The position numbers and the translations under genes are program-made. A stretch of DNA of 64,000 bases from Verrucomicrobiota bacterium. GTDB lineage: Bacteria; Verrucomicrobiota; Kiritimatiellia; RFP12; UBA1067. The notes beneath the pieces were generated by a model. That model was not told the DNA's origin. It saw only the letters and a program-made list of their open reading frames with translations, and did not search any database. Of this stretch, positions 45,266 through 56,200 are shown piece after piece. The stretch covers positions 124,001 to 188,000 of the forward strand of contig JAHFSX010000002.1 of assembly GCA_023269675.1 (NCBI GenBank). The letters are read 5' to 3'. Position 1 is the stretch's first letter. Each line of letters opens with the position of its first letter.

Positions 45266-47662
45266 TCATTTGAGTTGGATCACCGCCGCCTGATCGAGCC
45301 GCCAATTCTCCGCCCGCGTGCCCTCCAGACAGCGCCAGACACCGTCCTCGGCGCGGTAGAGTCCGAGGTTGAACGCGACCTTCATGCCCGCGGCCGGCTT
45401 GAGGCCCAGCGCCTCGAACGGGATGGCCCACTCGCCGCGCCAGCCGCTCTTCCAGTCGCCCTTGGTCTTGCCGTAGGGCTTGGCCGTGAAACGCGCGGCC
45501 TTGCCGAGGCGCTCGGCGGCCTCTGCCGACGCGCCCGCATCCGTTGCGCTCCGCAGCGTGCCGTCGGCAAACCCGCGCAGGACAAAGGCGGCCTTGTCGC
45601 CCGCGATGCAGAGCTCCGCGCCGTCGTCCTTGCCCCACGTGCCGCCTGTGCTCAGTTTGGCGATATCGAAGAGCACCACGTTGACCGCCACATAGAGGCA
45701 TTGATCATCATACGCGAATTTGGCGTAAGCGGGCGCGCCGCTGGCGCTCCAGCGCGACGGCTCGCGGTCGACGCCTTGCATCGATCCGGGCCACTCGTCC
45801 GTTCCGATCTCGCCGTCCAGCACGGGCGGCTGGAGCGCGCGCGCGACCGCGAACGGATAGGTGCGCCGCCCCGGCGCATCGGCAGCGGGCATGGCATCGC
45901 CGATAGTGAACGCCTGCGGCACACCGCCCTTGCCCAGCCCGTCATGGATCACGATGTTGTTGGTCCACAAAGTGACCGCGTTCGGCGGCGAGACCGTGAT
46001 CTTGCCGGGCGCGAAAACGGTGTTGCCCGTGAACGCGCACCTTCTGGAGCGCGGGAACGAGAGCGACATGTCCGTTTCGGAAATGAAGACGTTGTCGCGG
46101 ATGATCAGGTCGCTCGCGATGTGGTTGTGGACCGGACGCTCCACGCCGACCGAAACGTTGCGCTCCACCACGCACTCTTCGGAACCCTCGTCGAGATAAT
46201 AGGACGAGACCCCGTAGCCCTCACCCATCTTGACCACGTCGCGCACCACGTTCCCTCGCAGGATGCACTTTTTGACGCCGCCGTAAATCGCGCCGCCGTC
46301 CTGCAGCTCGCGCATCACGCGGCAGATGAGGTTCTCTTCGACCAGGTGGCCTCCGCCGGTGAGGATGATGCCGCAATAGGGCGTGTCGTGGATCTCGTTG
46401 CGGTAGAGATGAAAGCCCTGGGGATCGGCCTCGGTCAGCGTGTGACCCGCCTGAAGCGCGACCGCGCTGGGGTGATACACGCCCACATGGTGAATATGGT
46501 TGTTCGCGACCGACGAGACGGTGCCGCCGGTCCGGATGCCGCAGGCTCCGGTATGGTGGATCTCGCAGCGCTCGATGCGGCACGCCGTCAGATTCGACGA
46601 CTGGATCCCCTGCCCGCCCACGTTGCAGATTTCGAGGTCCTCCACGGCGCACCGCCGCAGATGCACGAGATTGAGAGCGCCGTCGTAGTCGCCCGCGCCG
46701 AACCCCGCGGGCTTGAGCGGCGTGGTCGTGGCCTGCACTGAGAAGCCGCGCAGGGTGATCCTTTCCGCCGGAGCTTGCGGCGTACCCGCCATGCGGATCA
46801 CGCGCTCCAGCACAGGGGCGACGACTTTGGCCTGGGCCATGTCCTCGTCCGGCAGCGGCCAATAGACCAGACGGCCGGCCGTGCGGTCGAGATACCACTG
46901 GCCCGGACGGGTCATGCCCTCGCGCGTGTTGAACACCACATACTTCTTCACGCCGAACGAGCCGGCGGGCGACTTGGCCGGCGTCGAGAAGGTCAGCGCG
47001 TGACGCGCCACGTCATTGCTCGCGACGCCGACCAGCGACTCGTCCCACATGTGGTAGACGCGCACCTCGGCGTTGCGCACCTCGGTTGTGGCGGGCAAAT
47101 CCTTCGGGTCATAAAGCAGCATGGTCAGCTCGGCCCGCGACGGCTTGCGCTCCCACCCGCCGCCGACCGAAGAGAGCCATTTGACGTCGAACACGCTCAG
47201 GTGCGCAAACGTCCCGCTCTCGGGAAGCCGCGCGCGCTCCGGCATCCGGCCGTTGACGACCAAGGCGCGGAAATCCCACGTCCCCTCTTTGACCCCCGGC
47301 AGGTCCGCGCACCACAAGTTTGCGCCGTCGCGCCGCCAGCCGGTCACGGGCCGGCCGCCATACAGCACCACGCTGTTCGTGGCCGCCGCCTCGAGGGTGA
47401 GTCCGTTGTCTCGCGCGTCAAGCTCAAGCGTCTTCTCCAGACAGTACTCGCCCGGAAGGACCACGATGCGATGAGGCCCTGCACCCGCCTTCCGGGCCGC
47501 GTCACGCGCCGCCGCGAGCGTGGCCACCGGCTGATCCTTGGCGCCCGAGCGGCTGTCATCGCCGGCCGGCGCGACGAAAAAATCCGCGCCGCACGCGCTC
47601 TGAAAAGCGATGCCGGCACATGCCAGTCTTTGTAAAACCCCGTTCATCCTCTTTCCCCTCAT
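45266..47662 (-). CDS. GH141-like right-handed beta-helix enzyme with C-terminal CBM9-like domain, 798 aa
   Basis: The opening ADFFVAPAGDDSRSG, LYGGRPVTGW and FRALVVNGRMPERARLP is characteristic of the GH141-type parallel beta-helix family, whose known members include alpha-L-fucosidase and xylanase activities. Helix rungs follow (CRIERCEIHHTGACGI, NNHIHHVGVYHPS, ENLICRVMRELQDGGAIY, DLIIRDNVF). The motif DGGAIY...DEGSEE parallels DMGAVY...DEGSSG in the next gene and supplies two Asp candidates for catalysis. From about residue 600 a CBM9/DOMON-like domain (PVLDGEIGTDEWPGS, KDDGAELCIAG, WRGEWAIPFEALGL) is likely a sugar-binding module. A start at 47662 or at 47647 is equally plausible; both give a signal peptide. 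Confidence 0.75.
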   Translation of the reverse strand: MRGKRMNGVLQRLACAGIAFQSACGADFFVAPAGDDSRSGAKDQPVATLAAARDAARKAGAGPHRIVVLPGEYCLEKTLELDARDNGLTLEAAATNSVVLYGGRPVTGWRRDGANLWCADLPGVKEGTWDFRALVVNGRMPERARLPESGTFAHLSVFDVKWLSSVGGGWERKPSRAELTMLLYDPKDLPATTEVRNAEVRVYHMWDESLVGVASNDVARHALTFSTPAKSPAGSFGVKKYVVFNTREGMTRPGQWYLDRTAGRLVYWPLPDEDMAQAKVVAPVLERVIRMAGTPQAPAERITLRGFSVQATTTPLKPAGFGAGDYDGALNLVHLRRCAVEDLEICNVGGQGIQSSNLTACRIERCEIHHTGACGIRTGGTVSSVANNHIHHVGVYHPSAVALQAGHTLTEADPQGFHLYRNEIHDTPYCGIILTGGGHLVEENLICRVMRELQDGGAIYGGVKKCILRGNVVRDVVKMGEGYGVSSYYLDEGSEECVVERNVSVGVERPVHNHIASDLIIRDNVFISETDMSLSFPRSRRCAFTGNTVFAPGKITVSPPNAVTLWTNNIVIHDGLGKGGVPQAFTIGDAMPAADAPGRRTYPFAVARALQPPVLDGEIGTDEWPGSMQGVDREPSRWSASGAPAYAKFAYDDQCLYVAVNVVLFDIAKLSTGGTWGKDDGAELCIAGDKAAFVLRGFADGTLRSATDAGASAEAAERLGKAARFTAKPYGKTKGDWKSGWRGEWAIPFEALGLKPAAGMKVAFNLGLYRAEDGVWRCLEGTRAENWRLDQAAVIQLK

Positions 47663-47696
47663 TTGTCTCCCTCACAGCCTCCCTGCGGAACATGCC

Positions 47697-50600
47697 TCAA
47701 GGCGCTTGTAAGCGGAAGAAACCGTTGCCGTTCGTTCGTACCGGAACTGTCGTGACCCATGCGCCTCCGTCCAAAGCAGGCGTGTTGGTCAGCCGTGTCC
47801 AAGCGATCGGAGGCGTCAGGTTGGTCGCCATATAGAGGCCGAAGACACCCGCCTCGGCCGCGGGCCAGTTCAGTGACAGGGCCGAACTGCTGGCGGAGAC
47901 ACCGAGTGCGGGCCGCCCGGTCAGGACCACCGTCGCGCCGAGTTCAAAGTCGAAGGTCAGGTCACTGCTGCTCTGGCTTTGCTGATGGATCTCGACCGCG
48001 AGCAGATTCGTGCCAGCCAAGAGCAGACTCGGGCTGATGACTTTTGTGAGCCATGTGCCTTCTGCCGTGCCGCCGATGCTGGCGCTCGCCGGCGTGGCGT
48101 TGCTGACGACACCCGCAGGCAGGTTGTCGCGCCAGACTTCGGCCCCGTTGAGATAGACGGCCGCGCCGTCGTCGCGCAGAAGCCGCATGCTGAGAAGACC
48201 GATGCAGGCCGGAGACGGCACAACAAATTCGCGTCGAAAATAGGTTGTCCACTGGCGGTTGTTGGCCACTGTGGTCGTGGGTGACAGACCGTTGGCGTCA
48301 CCAAAGCCCAGCATCGCGGGGCCGCCGCTCCAGGTCGCGTCTGCATACGGGTTGCTGCGCCACGCGCTGCCGAGGTCATTAGTGCGGTCAAAGTAACGCC
48401 AGACCGCGCCGCGGGGCATCAGCGTCGCGGGCAGGGGCGGGACGAAGTTGGTAAAAACAACCGCCGCGGAAGTCACGCTACCGCCCAACGTGTCTTTTGC
48501 CACAGCCACAAGCGTATGCGGCCCCCAGGCGAGGTTGGTCCAGCTCAGCGCGAACGGCGCGCGAATGGATTGCGCCATGGCCGCTCCGTCGGCAAAGAAC
48601 TCAATCTGTGCCAGCGCGCCATCGGGATCGTCGGCTGCCGCGGCCACCAGCACCGACGTGGCGTTCGTCATATTCATGCGCGGGCTGATGATCTCCACGG
48701 AACGTAGGGCGTCACCCGCCTGCGGCGTGACGGTCAGCTGAAAAGCCTCCGTCGCCTGGAAACTGCCGTTATCCGCGGTGATGCGAATGACCGCGATTCC
48801 GGCCTGGTCCGGCGCCGGCGTCAGGGTCACGGTGCGGCGGGTGCCGCTGCCACCCAGGCGCACGTTGCCATCCGGGACCAGGCGCGTGTTGGAGCAACTG
48901 ACGCTGAGCGCCAGCAGGTCGGCCGGAGTCTCGGCATCCGCCACGGTGAAAGGCAGTGGCCCGGTGGAGGTGTCCTCAGCGATGGTGCAGTCGGCAAGAC
49001 CGGAGATGACCGGTGCCGGAGGCGTCGGGTCTTGTAGAACGACCGCGAGATTCGTCATGCCAAGGTTATCCAGATGGAATGTCGTGCTGTTGGTCGCCTC
49101 GCTCACCCATCCCAGCCAATTCAGCCGCGCCCACCCGCTGTTGCCCGTGTGCAAACCGGCAAACCACTGCGTGGCCTGCCCCGGAAGCGTCAGGCCCAGT
49201 TTCCAGCCTTGGCCGGCGTAATTCGTGGTGCTGCACCCGACTTCCACGCGCAGCCACTGGTTGGACGGGACGCTCGCCAGCGGAAGCCCCCCCACCTTGA
49301 GCTGGCACCGGTCAAACCAAAGCTGGGGGCCTGCGAGGTAGCTGCCGCCCGTGTAGTCGCGCCACTCGTGATACATCTTCGTGTCGGCTGCCAGCCGGAT
49401 GCTGAAGGCATAGTTCAAAACCCCAGTCAGATCCGGCGGCGAATAGTTGAAAAACGGATAGAAGGCCTGGGCGAGTCCCGGCGCATCGGTCACGGCCAGG
49501 CAGCGCGTGCCGAAAGCGGCGACGTTCGTCACCACCCCCAGGCTGGCTCCGCCGACCGCTCCGCTCACTGTCGCGTACGGAGGAAACGCTCCGACGCCAA
49601 GCCCTTCAAAATCTTCATTATAGTCAAAGGGCGCATACGACACCGGCAGGGGCAGAGTGTCCGGCTGACTCGGCACTAGGGCCTTCGCACGCCACGCCGC
49701 ATCGCCATACACGCCGGCGGCTGACCAAGCGAAGGGCTTAAAGCCGACGGCCTCCGTGGCGCTGGTGTCCGCCAGACGGAAATCGCGGTTCATGCCGTCG
49801 GCGAACAGCGGGTCCGCAATCCGCGAGCCGCAATCCTGCCCCAGCGCCTGCCACTGGGCCAGGGTGTTTCCCGCGAAACTGACGTTCGTGCCGCTGACCT
49901 GCCAGTAGAGATTGCTGCGCATGACGAAGAAATCCGTGTCCGACCACTGCGAGTAAAGCAGGGTGCCGCTGGGCCAATACACGATGTTGTTTTCAAAGAC
50001 GAACGAGACGTGGTTGGTCTCTTTGCGCGAACGCTGGAGCTGCGCGGTGATGCCGTGGGCGAAAATGTTGTTCCGGACAACATTCGTTTCGCCGTAGTGC
50101 TGGTGGTATCCGCCGGTCTTGGCGTCATGGACCAGATTGCTCGCCAGCAGGATGCCGCTGCTGCCCTCGTCGTTATAGAGACCCCACCCGCCGTAGGCAT
50201 AGCTGTAGATGTGATGCGCGTAATTCTCGTTCACCGTCGTGCCGGGCGAAATCCCGAGCGTGTAAACCGCGCCCATGTCACTCAGCACGCCCCAGCCCAG
50301 ATGGTGAATGTGGTTGCCGTCGACATGGTTGCGCGCGGCCAGGCTCGCGCCATAGCCCCACGTCCAGCCCACGGAAACGCCGGTGTAGTAGAAATCCGAG
50401 ATGTCGTTATGCGTGACCCGATTGTCGGAGCTTTGGCCGATCCACACGCCGATGGCGCCCGCGTGAATCCGTCCGCCCGCGCGGATGATGTTGTTTTCCG
50501 CCGTGATGTAGCCGGTGCGGTCATTGGCGCTCGCGCGCTGCGTCGTCTCGCCGATGTAAAGTCCGCCGGCGCCGAGGTCGTGCAGGTAGCAGCGGGTGAC

Positions 50601-51722
50601 CTGACAGTCGCGGCAGCCGCGCTGGATGCGGATCGCATGCGCGCCGATGTGCGCGATCTCACAGTCGACGAACGCCACGTTGCGCGCGCCGTTGAGGGTG
50701 ATGACGGCGGGGAGGTCCGACTCCGCCTGATTCACCGCGTGCCCCTGCGCCGGCAGCACATACTGCCCGTGCTCAAAACGCAGGCCCTGAAAGGTGAGGC
50801 CCTGGACGAACTGGCCGTTGGCCGGATCGCCGGCGATCTCGATGAAGCTTCCGCTGAACGGGGCGATCACCTCCGCCGTGTTCATGTCCTCTCCCGGCAG
50901 CGGCCAGTAACTCAGCGTGCCGTCCCGGGCCAGAAACCATTCGCCCGGCTCGTCCAGCGCGGCGGCCATGTTCTCGATCTGATAGCGCTGTCCGGCGCTG
51001 AAGGCCCACGGCGCGCGATTGGTGAAAGTCAGCACGTCGTCCGCGGCCAACGACGCCGGCCGGTGCCGCGAGGTTTCCCAGTTGTGGTACACGACCACCG
51101 TGGCGTCGCTGAACTCCTGACCGCCGAGCGCGCGCAGCGGAGCCACGTCCGCCGACGTCGCCACAAAGGCGCGGTTGCTCTGCGCCGGCACCGTGCCGAC
51201 GGTAAATAAGTAGCCGCTGTTGGGCGACCGCGCGCGCTGGGCGCGACGACCGTCGATGAACAGCTGCTCGAAATACTCCGTGCCGGCCGCCACGCCGGGA
51301 ACGAACGCCGTCCAGAGTCCGCCCGCGCCGCGTGTCCAGCCATGAACGCGCCGGCCGCCGCTGAACAGCGGGCGTGCGCCGGGCGCGGCCTGATAGGCGA
51401 CGGGATTCGTCGGCCCGCCGCCGTCGGCCAGCCCGAGCGTCAGGGGCGCCGTCAAAGCGTAGCGCCCCTCCCCGACCTCGACGCGCACCGGCCATTGTGA
51501 CGCCGGCTGGCCGCGGAGCCTGCGGATGGCGTCGCGCGCGCCCTCCAGCGAGGCCAGCGGCCCGTCCGCGCCGGGTCCGTCGGGCTGCGCCAGCGATCCC
51601 GACCAGGCGTCATTTCCGTTGGTGGCGACGTAGAAGACGTTAGTCGCCGCGTGCGCGGCAGGCGGTGAGGCGTCGCAGGCCAGCAAGCCTGCCAGAAGAA
51701 ACAGGGCCGTGTTCGATCGCAT
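47697..51722 (-). CDS. Large GH141-like beta-helix protein with Ig-like and C-terminal binding domains, 1341 aa
   Basis: The start is ATG 51722 ([25 protein letters not shown], signal peptide), 10 nt after the preceding gene. Residues about 30-620 repeat the GH141-like pattern: [52 protein letters not shown], then helix rungs, with DMGAVY and DEGSSG as candidate catalytic Asp pair. The rest is built of beta domains: a concanavalin-like region ([24 protein letters not shown]), a cadherin/Ig-like repeat ([21 protein letters not shown]), a Big-type domain ([19 protein letters not shown]), and a galactose-binding-like domain ([11 protein letters not shown]). It ends in GFFRLQAP, resembling the tails of many Verrucomicrobia extracellular proteins. 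It probably anchors an enzyme to its glycan or to the cell surface. Confidence 0.75.
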   Translation of the reverse strand: MRSNTALFLLAGLLACDASPPAAHAATNVFYVATNGNDAWSGSLAQPDGPGADGPLASLEGARDAIRRLRGQPASQWPVRVEVGEGRYALTAPLTLGLADGGGPTNPVAYQAAPGARPLFSGGRRVHGWTRGAGGLWTAFVPGVAAGTEYFEQLFIDGRRAQRARSPNSGYLFTVGTVPAQSNRAFVATSADVAPLRALGGQEFSDATVVVYHNWETSRHRPASLAADDVLTFTNRAPWAFSAGQRYQIENMAAALDEPGEWFLARDGTLSYWPLPGEDMNTAEVIAPFSGSFIEIAGDPANGQFVQGLTFQGLRFEHGQYVLPAQGHAVNQAESDLPAVITLNGARNVAFVDCEIAHIGAHAIRIQRGCRDCQVTRCYLHDLGAGGLYIGETTQRASANDRTGYITAENNIIRAGGRIHAGAIGVWIGQSSDNRVTHNDISDFYYTGVSVGWTWGYGASLAARNHVDGNHIHHLGWGVLSDMGAVYTLGISPGTTVNENYAHHIYSYAYGGWGLYNDEGSSGILLASNLVHDAKTGGYHQHYGETNVVRNNIFAHGITAQLQRSRKETNHVSFVFENNIVYWPSGTLLYSQWSDTDFFVMRSNLYWQVSGTNVSFAGNTLAQWQALGQDCGSRIADPLFADGMNRDFRLADTSATEAVGFKPFAWSAAGVYGDAAWRAKALVPSQPDTLPLPVSYAPFDYNEDFEGLGVGAFPPYATVSGAVGGASLGVVTNVAAFGTRCLAVTDAPGLAQAFYPFFNYSPPDLTGVLNYAFSIRLAADTKMYHEWRDYTGGSYLAGPQLWFDRCQLKVGGLPLASVPSNQWLRVEVGCSTTNYAGQGWKLGLTLPGQATQWFAGLHTGNSGWARLNWLGWVSEATNSTTFHLDNLGMTNLAVVLQDPTPPAPVISGLADCTIAEDTSTGPLPFTVADAETPADLLALSVSCSNTRLVPDGNVRLGGSGTRRTVTLTPAPDQAGIAVIRITADNGSFQATEAFQLTVTPQAGDALRSVEIISPRMNMTNATSVLVAAAADDPDGALAQIEFFADGAAMAQSIRAPFALSWTNLAWGPHTLVAVAKDTLGGSVTSAAVVFTNFVPPLPATLMPRGAVWRYFDRTNDLGSAWRSNPYADATWSGGPAMLGFGDANGLSPTTTVANNRQWTTYFRREFVVPSPACIGLLSMRLLRDDGAAVYLNGAEVWRDNLPAGVVSNATPASASIGGTAEGTWLTKVISPSLLLAGTNLLAVEIHQQSQSSSDLTFDFELGATVVLTGRPALGVSASSSALSLNWPAAEAGVFGLYMATNLTPPIAWTRLTNTPALDGGAWVTTVPVRTNGNGFFRLQAP

Positions 51723-51732
51723 AGGACCACCC

Positions 51733-53082
51733 TCACGTCGGCAAAGCGAAGCCCGCACGGTACGTTTTGCGGATGAGCGCGTCAGCCTCGGGCGCGTTCT
51801 TCGCCTTCATCGCCACCGCGTCCCACTCGATCCGCTTGCCGAGCCGGATCGGCAGCACGCCCACCAGCAGCGCCTCGGTGTAGGGCGCCGAATACCAGAA
51901 GCCCGCCTGCGCGTCCCCGGGCTTGCCCGCGATACACGCCTCGACCCACTCCTTGCGGTGGCCCAGACTGCGCGGGATCGTCTTTTCGGGACGCACGAAC
52001 GTCTTCATGGCGCTCTCGGGCACCAGCCGCGGAGCGCCCGACCAGCCGCCGCACAGGATCACGCCCTTGCCGCCGACGAAGTAGATGCCGTTGTCGTCCA
52101 GCCTGCGGTCGGACTCCAGCCCGGGCGGCGGAGGCGGCAGCTTGCCGCCGTCGTACCAGGTCAGCTTGACCGGCCCGCGCTTGCCCTTAGCCGCGAAGTG
52201 CCAGGTGACGATGCTCCACAGGGGGAAGCTGTCGGGATTGGTCTCCGAGGTCACGGCCTCCACCGCGTCCGGCGCGCCGAGGTCGAGCGCGTACCAGGCC
52301 GGATCCGCGTTGTGCACCATCATGTCCCCGAGCGCGCCGCAGCCGTAATCGAACCAGCCGCGCCACTTCCGCGGCACATAGTCCGGATGATACGCGTGGA
52401 CCGGCGCGGGCCCCTGCCACAGGTTCCAGTCGAGCGTCGTCGGCGCCGGCGGCGTGTCGGCCGGGCGGCGCCGGCCCTGCGTGTTCCAGAAGGTGCCCGG
52501 ACGGTCCGACCACACGTAGACCTCGGTCACCGCGCCGATCGCGCCCGCGTCGATCCACTCCTTGGTCAGGCGGAGCCCCTCGCCGGCGTGGCCGTTGTTC
52601 CCCATTTGCGTGACCACCTGGGTCTCGGCCGCGACCGTGCCCATGATCCGCGCCTCCTCGATCGTGTGCGCGAGCGGCTTTTCGCAATAGACGTGCTTTC
52701 CGAGACGCATCGCCGCGAGGGAGATCGGCACGTGCCAGTGGTCCGGCGTCGCGATCATCACCGCGTCGAGCCCCTTCTCCTTCTCCAGCATCACGCGGTA
52801 GTCTTTATAAAAAGGGCGTCCCGGATACTGCTTGACCGTGTGCGCCGCGTACTGCTCGTCCACGTCGCACAGCGCCGCGATGTTCACGTTGGCGAAGGAC
52901 GCCAGCTCTTTCGTGACGCCGCTGCCCTGTCCGCCGATGCCGATGCAGCCGATGTTGAGCTTGCCCGAGGGCGGCGGCTGGCCCGGCGCGCCCAGCACCC
53001 GCCGCGGCAGCACCGAGAACGTGAAAGCGGAGGCGGCGCTCGCCGCCATGAACCGGCGGCGCGACGTGTTCGTGGATTGCAT
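51733..53082 (-). CDS. Gfo/Idh/MocA-family oxidoreductase with Tat signal, 449 aa
   Basis: Starts with [23 protein letters not shown], a twin-arginine signal. [14 protein letters not shown] is the dinucleotide-binding loop, followed by [15 protein letters not shown] and [12 protein letters not shown], the family signature. The C-terminal half resembles planctomycete-type exported members ([32 protein letters not shown]). The start is ATG 53082 with AAAGGA about 8 nt upstream. It is the first gene of the ten-gene run after a 169-nt gap with a possible promoter. It is clearly related to, but diverged from, the oxidoreductase at 43870-45237. Its substrate is unknown; an NAD-dependent glycosidase activity as in GH109 is an alternative to simple dehydrogenation. 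Confidence 0.9.
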   Translation of the reverse strand: MQSTNTSRRRFMAASAASAFTFSVLPRRVLGAPGQPPPSGKLNIGCIGIGGQGSGVTKELASFANVNIAALCDVDEQYAAHTVKQYPGRPFYKDYRVMLEKEKGLDAVMIATPDHWHVPISLAAMRLGKHVYCEKPLAHTIEEARIMGTVAAETQVVTQMGNNGHAGEGLRLTKEWIDAGAIGAVTEVYVWSDRPGTFWNTQGRRRPADTPPAPTTLDWNLWQGPAPVHAYHPDYVPRKWRGWFDYGCGALGDMMVHNADPAWYALDLGAPDAVEAVTSETNPDSFPLWSIVTWHFAAKGKRGPVKLTWYDGGKLPPPPPGLESDRRLDDNGIYFVGGKGVILCGGWSGAPRLVPESAMKTFVRPEKTIPRSLGHRKEWVEACIAGKPGDAQAGFWYSAPYTEALLVGVLPIRLGKRIEWDAVAMKAKNAPEADALIRKTYRAGFALPT

Positions 53083-53157
53083 CGTGTGGTCCTTTCCTGT
53101 GATCCGGCAACGCTATCCCCAGAGGCCCCTCGGGCTGCGCCCCTCGATGATGGGGCC

Positions 53158-53187
53158 AGTGTACCAAGTCCCGCGGCGCCACGTAAA
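53158..53187 (-). promoter_or_regulatory. Candidate promoter of the ten-gene glycan operon
   Basis: On the minus strand TTTACG (53182-53187) and TACACT (53158-53163) are 18 nt apart, with TTGG just ahead of the -10, about 75 nt before the first start codon. It lies in the only gap larger than 112 nt between 33637 and 64000. Motif evidence only. Confidence 0.35.
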
Positions 53188-53251
53188 GCCCGTCAGCGCC
53201 CGGAAGGGCCACCTGACTTCGCTTGGAATGACCCGAGCGGCCAGGAATTAC

Positions 53252-56200
53252 TCAGTACACCCACAGCGCCAGTTCCTTGATCTCGCCTTTGCCTCCCGCG
53301 AGGATCTCGATGCGGTTGGAGGTGCCGGGGTTGAGCCACGGGGTGATGTTGAGGAAGGTCGTGTCGCCCATCGCGTGATGGTGGCGGCGGATGTAGCGGC
53401 CGTTCACGAGGCAGCCGGTGATGCCGTGGCTGGTCTCGAGCCGCAGGTACACCTGCTTACCGGCGATGTCCGAGGAGACGTCGACCGCGCGTGAGAGCAG
53501 CTTGGCGTTGAAGGAGCCGGGCAGTTTCACCCCGGGGTCCGTTTTCAAATAATCCTTCGAGGGCGTCCATTCGCCAGCGAGTTCGATGGTGCGCTCCGGC
53601 CGCTTCGTGAACGCGAGCCAGGTGTTGCCGCGCACCCCGCAGACCTGGCCTTCGCCACGGATCTCGACGGCCAGCGTGTGCGCGGAACCCGCCTGCAAGC
53701 CGGAGGTGACGATGAGCCCGTCCCTGCCGTCGCCTTGCGTGACCTCGCGGCCGTCGAGCCAATAGCGGGCCGTCCCCGACGCCGTCCAGTAGAACCACGA
53801 CTTCAGCCACAGCTCCACCTCGCCAGTCCGCCACGCCTTGGGGACCTGAAAGGTCTTGCGGAACAGCACGCGGCGCGAGGGCAGCTCTTCGGGCACGGCC
53901 CAGCAGTCGAGGCGCCGCACCGGCCAGGCGCCATCGTCCACAACGGCCGCGGCCAACGGTGCGGGATCGTCCGCCGCGCCCTCGCCCAAGAGCTTGTAGC
54001 GCCAGCCGTCCGTAAGATCCAGCGTCGCCTGCTCGCCCGACGCGGCGGTGGCCGGTTGTCCCGTCATCACCGGCGCCGCGGCGCGCGCCACCTCCGTGGC
54101 CCCGCGCCACCAGTCGCGCTGCAGCTCGAGCCACTCGGCCGGTGCGGCCGTGATCCGGTTCCGCGGCGTCACAAAAATCTTCGTCTCCAACGGTTCCAGG
54201 CGGATGCCGCGCACGGCGGCGAGCCCGTCCGCCCCTGCGGCCAGCGCGACGTTGGTCGCGGATCCGGCCTCGCGGCAGAACGCGGGCTTCAGCCCGTCAC
54301 GGAACACAAGGCTCGTCTCCAGCGTCCGGTCGGCCTTCTCGTTCCACAGGGTCCACGTGTCGAACAGCCCGTTGTTGCTGACGTAGTGGCGGAACTTCGC
54401 GCCCTCCGCCACGGCGGGGACGCGCCGCATCCCGGCCCACACGAAGAGCTGCCGGAAAAGCTTCTCCGTGCGGTCCGGCCACCCGTGCCAGAGCGGCTGC
54501 CGGCAGAACTTGAGCCCCATGTGGACCACATACCCCTTGCCGAGCGGGCGCAGCCCGATCGCGGTCGAACCGTCCTCCCAGCGCGCGAGGTCCTGACAGT
54601 CGGATGCCGTCGCCTTGAGCTTCAGGCCGTTGGCCTTGACGTTCTTGAGGTCCCACGCGTTCGGCGTGAAGACGGTCTGTCCGGGAGCGAAGGTGAAGCT
54701 CCACCAGTCGGCCACCTCGTTGGGCTCGGCCGGCGTGTATTTCGTCTTGCTGATGTCTGTGACCGCGTACCCCGAGAGGCGCGAGATCGGCCAGGCGTCC
54801 TTCCGCTCCGGCGTGTGGCGGCCGGTCTGGACAAAGGCCACGAAGATGCCGCCCCTGCGGACCCAGGCTTCGATCTCCTTGACGAGCTTCTCGTCCATCA
54901 CCGAGGTGTTCGCTCCGATGATGAGCCTGTAGGGATCGGCCGTGCCGTCGGCGAAATCGAGATCGGTCAACCCGTCGAAGTCATACTCGCCGGTGAACTC
55001 GGCGTTGAGCGGCCAGGTGAAGTAGCCGGAGGCGAGATTGACGTCGGGGGCCTGTCCCCACGGGAAGCCGGTCAGGTTGTCGATGCGGTCGCTGAAGAGC
55101 ATGGCGATCTCGGCCTTGGGCGGATGGACCTTGCCCACCGTGTCGATGAGCGGACGGATGCGCTCGAAGTGGGCGCGGATGTCCTTCGGCCAGTAGATGT
55201 TGCCGACGTGGATGAAGTAATGGATCGCCTGGACGCCCTCGGTGAAATAGTATCCCAGCATGCGCTTGAACCCCTGCAGATCATCGGCCGGTCCGCCGGG
55301 CTCCAGCGAGAAGGGCAGGTCCGCGCCGCGCATCAGCATCGGCAGGAACTCGTTCCAGAACGCGCCCATGTGGCCGGTGTTGTGGAAGTGCGCGCCGTAG
55401 CGCTCGCAGAGCTTCTTGACGCCCGCGATGCTGGAGTCGGGCGCCATGCAGATGATCGAGCGGTCGGGGTCGACGCTGCGGATCGCCTCCATGCCGCGGC
55501 GCGCCGCCTCGATCCGCGTCCATTGGCGCCAGTCGGCGAAGTCGACCCAGCGGGCATTCTCGCCGTCAGGCAGATCAGGGTATTGACGGGGCGCGTGGCG
55601 GGAGAGATAGACGCGATAGCCCAGAAAACCCTTGGGCACGCGGATGGCGACCGTGTTGGTTCCCGCCCGCAAGGCGCCGCCCGCCTCGAACGCGCCCCAG
55701 TGCGAGGTGGCGTGCCGCGTGAGATCCTCGCCGATCACGGTGCCGTTCAGCGAAGCGCTGATCCGCTCTTTGAGGTGCTCGCCGGCATTGAGGTCCCACA
55801 CGTAAAGCCAGACCTTTCCGCTCTCGCGCAGCCACACTTCAGGCACCTCGAACGCGCGGCGGAAGACGGCGGGCTTCTTCTCCAGAAACATCATGACGTC
55901 GTTGCCGGGCGCCTGGACCACCGGCCAGGCCGCGTCATCGAAGGCGGCTCCCGACCACTCCGACGCCGCGCCCGGCAGCGGCTCGTAGCCGATCCGCCAC
56001 GCGCCGGTCAGGTCGATCGCCTGCGCGTCATAGCCGAGGAACGTCGCCAGGTCCGGCACGCGCACATCGTCCCAGCTTTTGACGGAACCCGCGCGGTTCC
56101 AGCGCCGCGCGACGTTGGAGACCCGTCCGTACTTGGCCTTGAGAAACGTGCGGAAACTGGCGTCGGCCAGAGGCCCGTATTCGAGAAAGATGTCGTAGTC

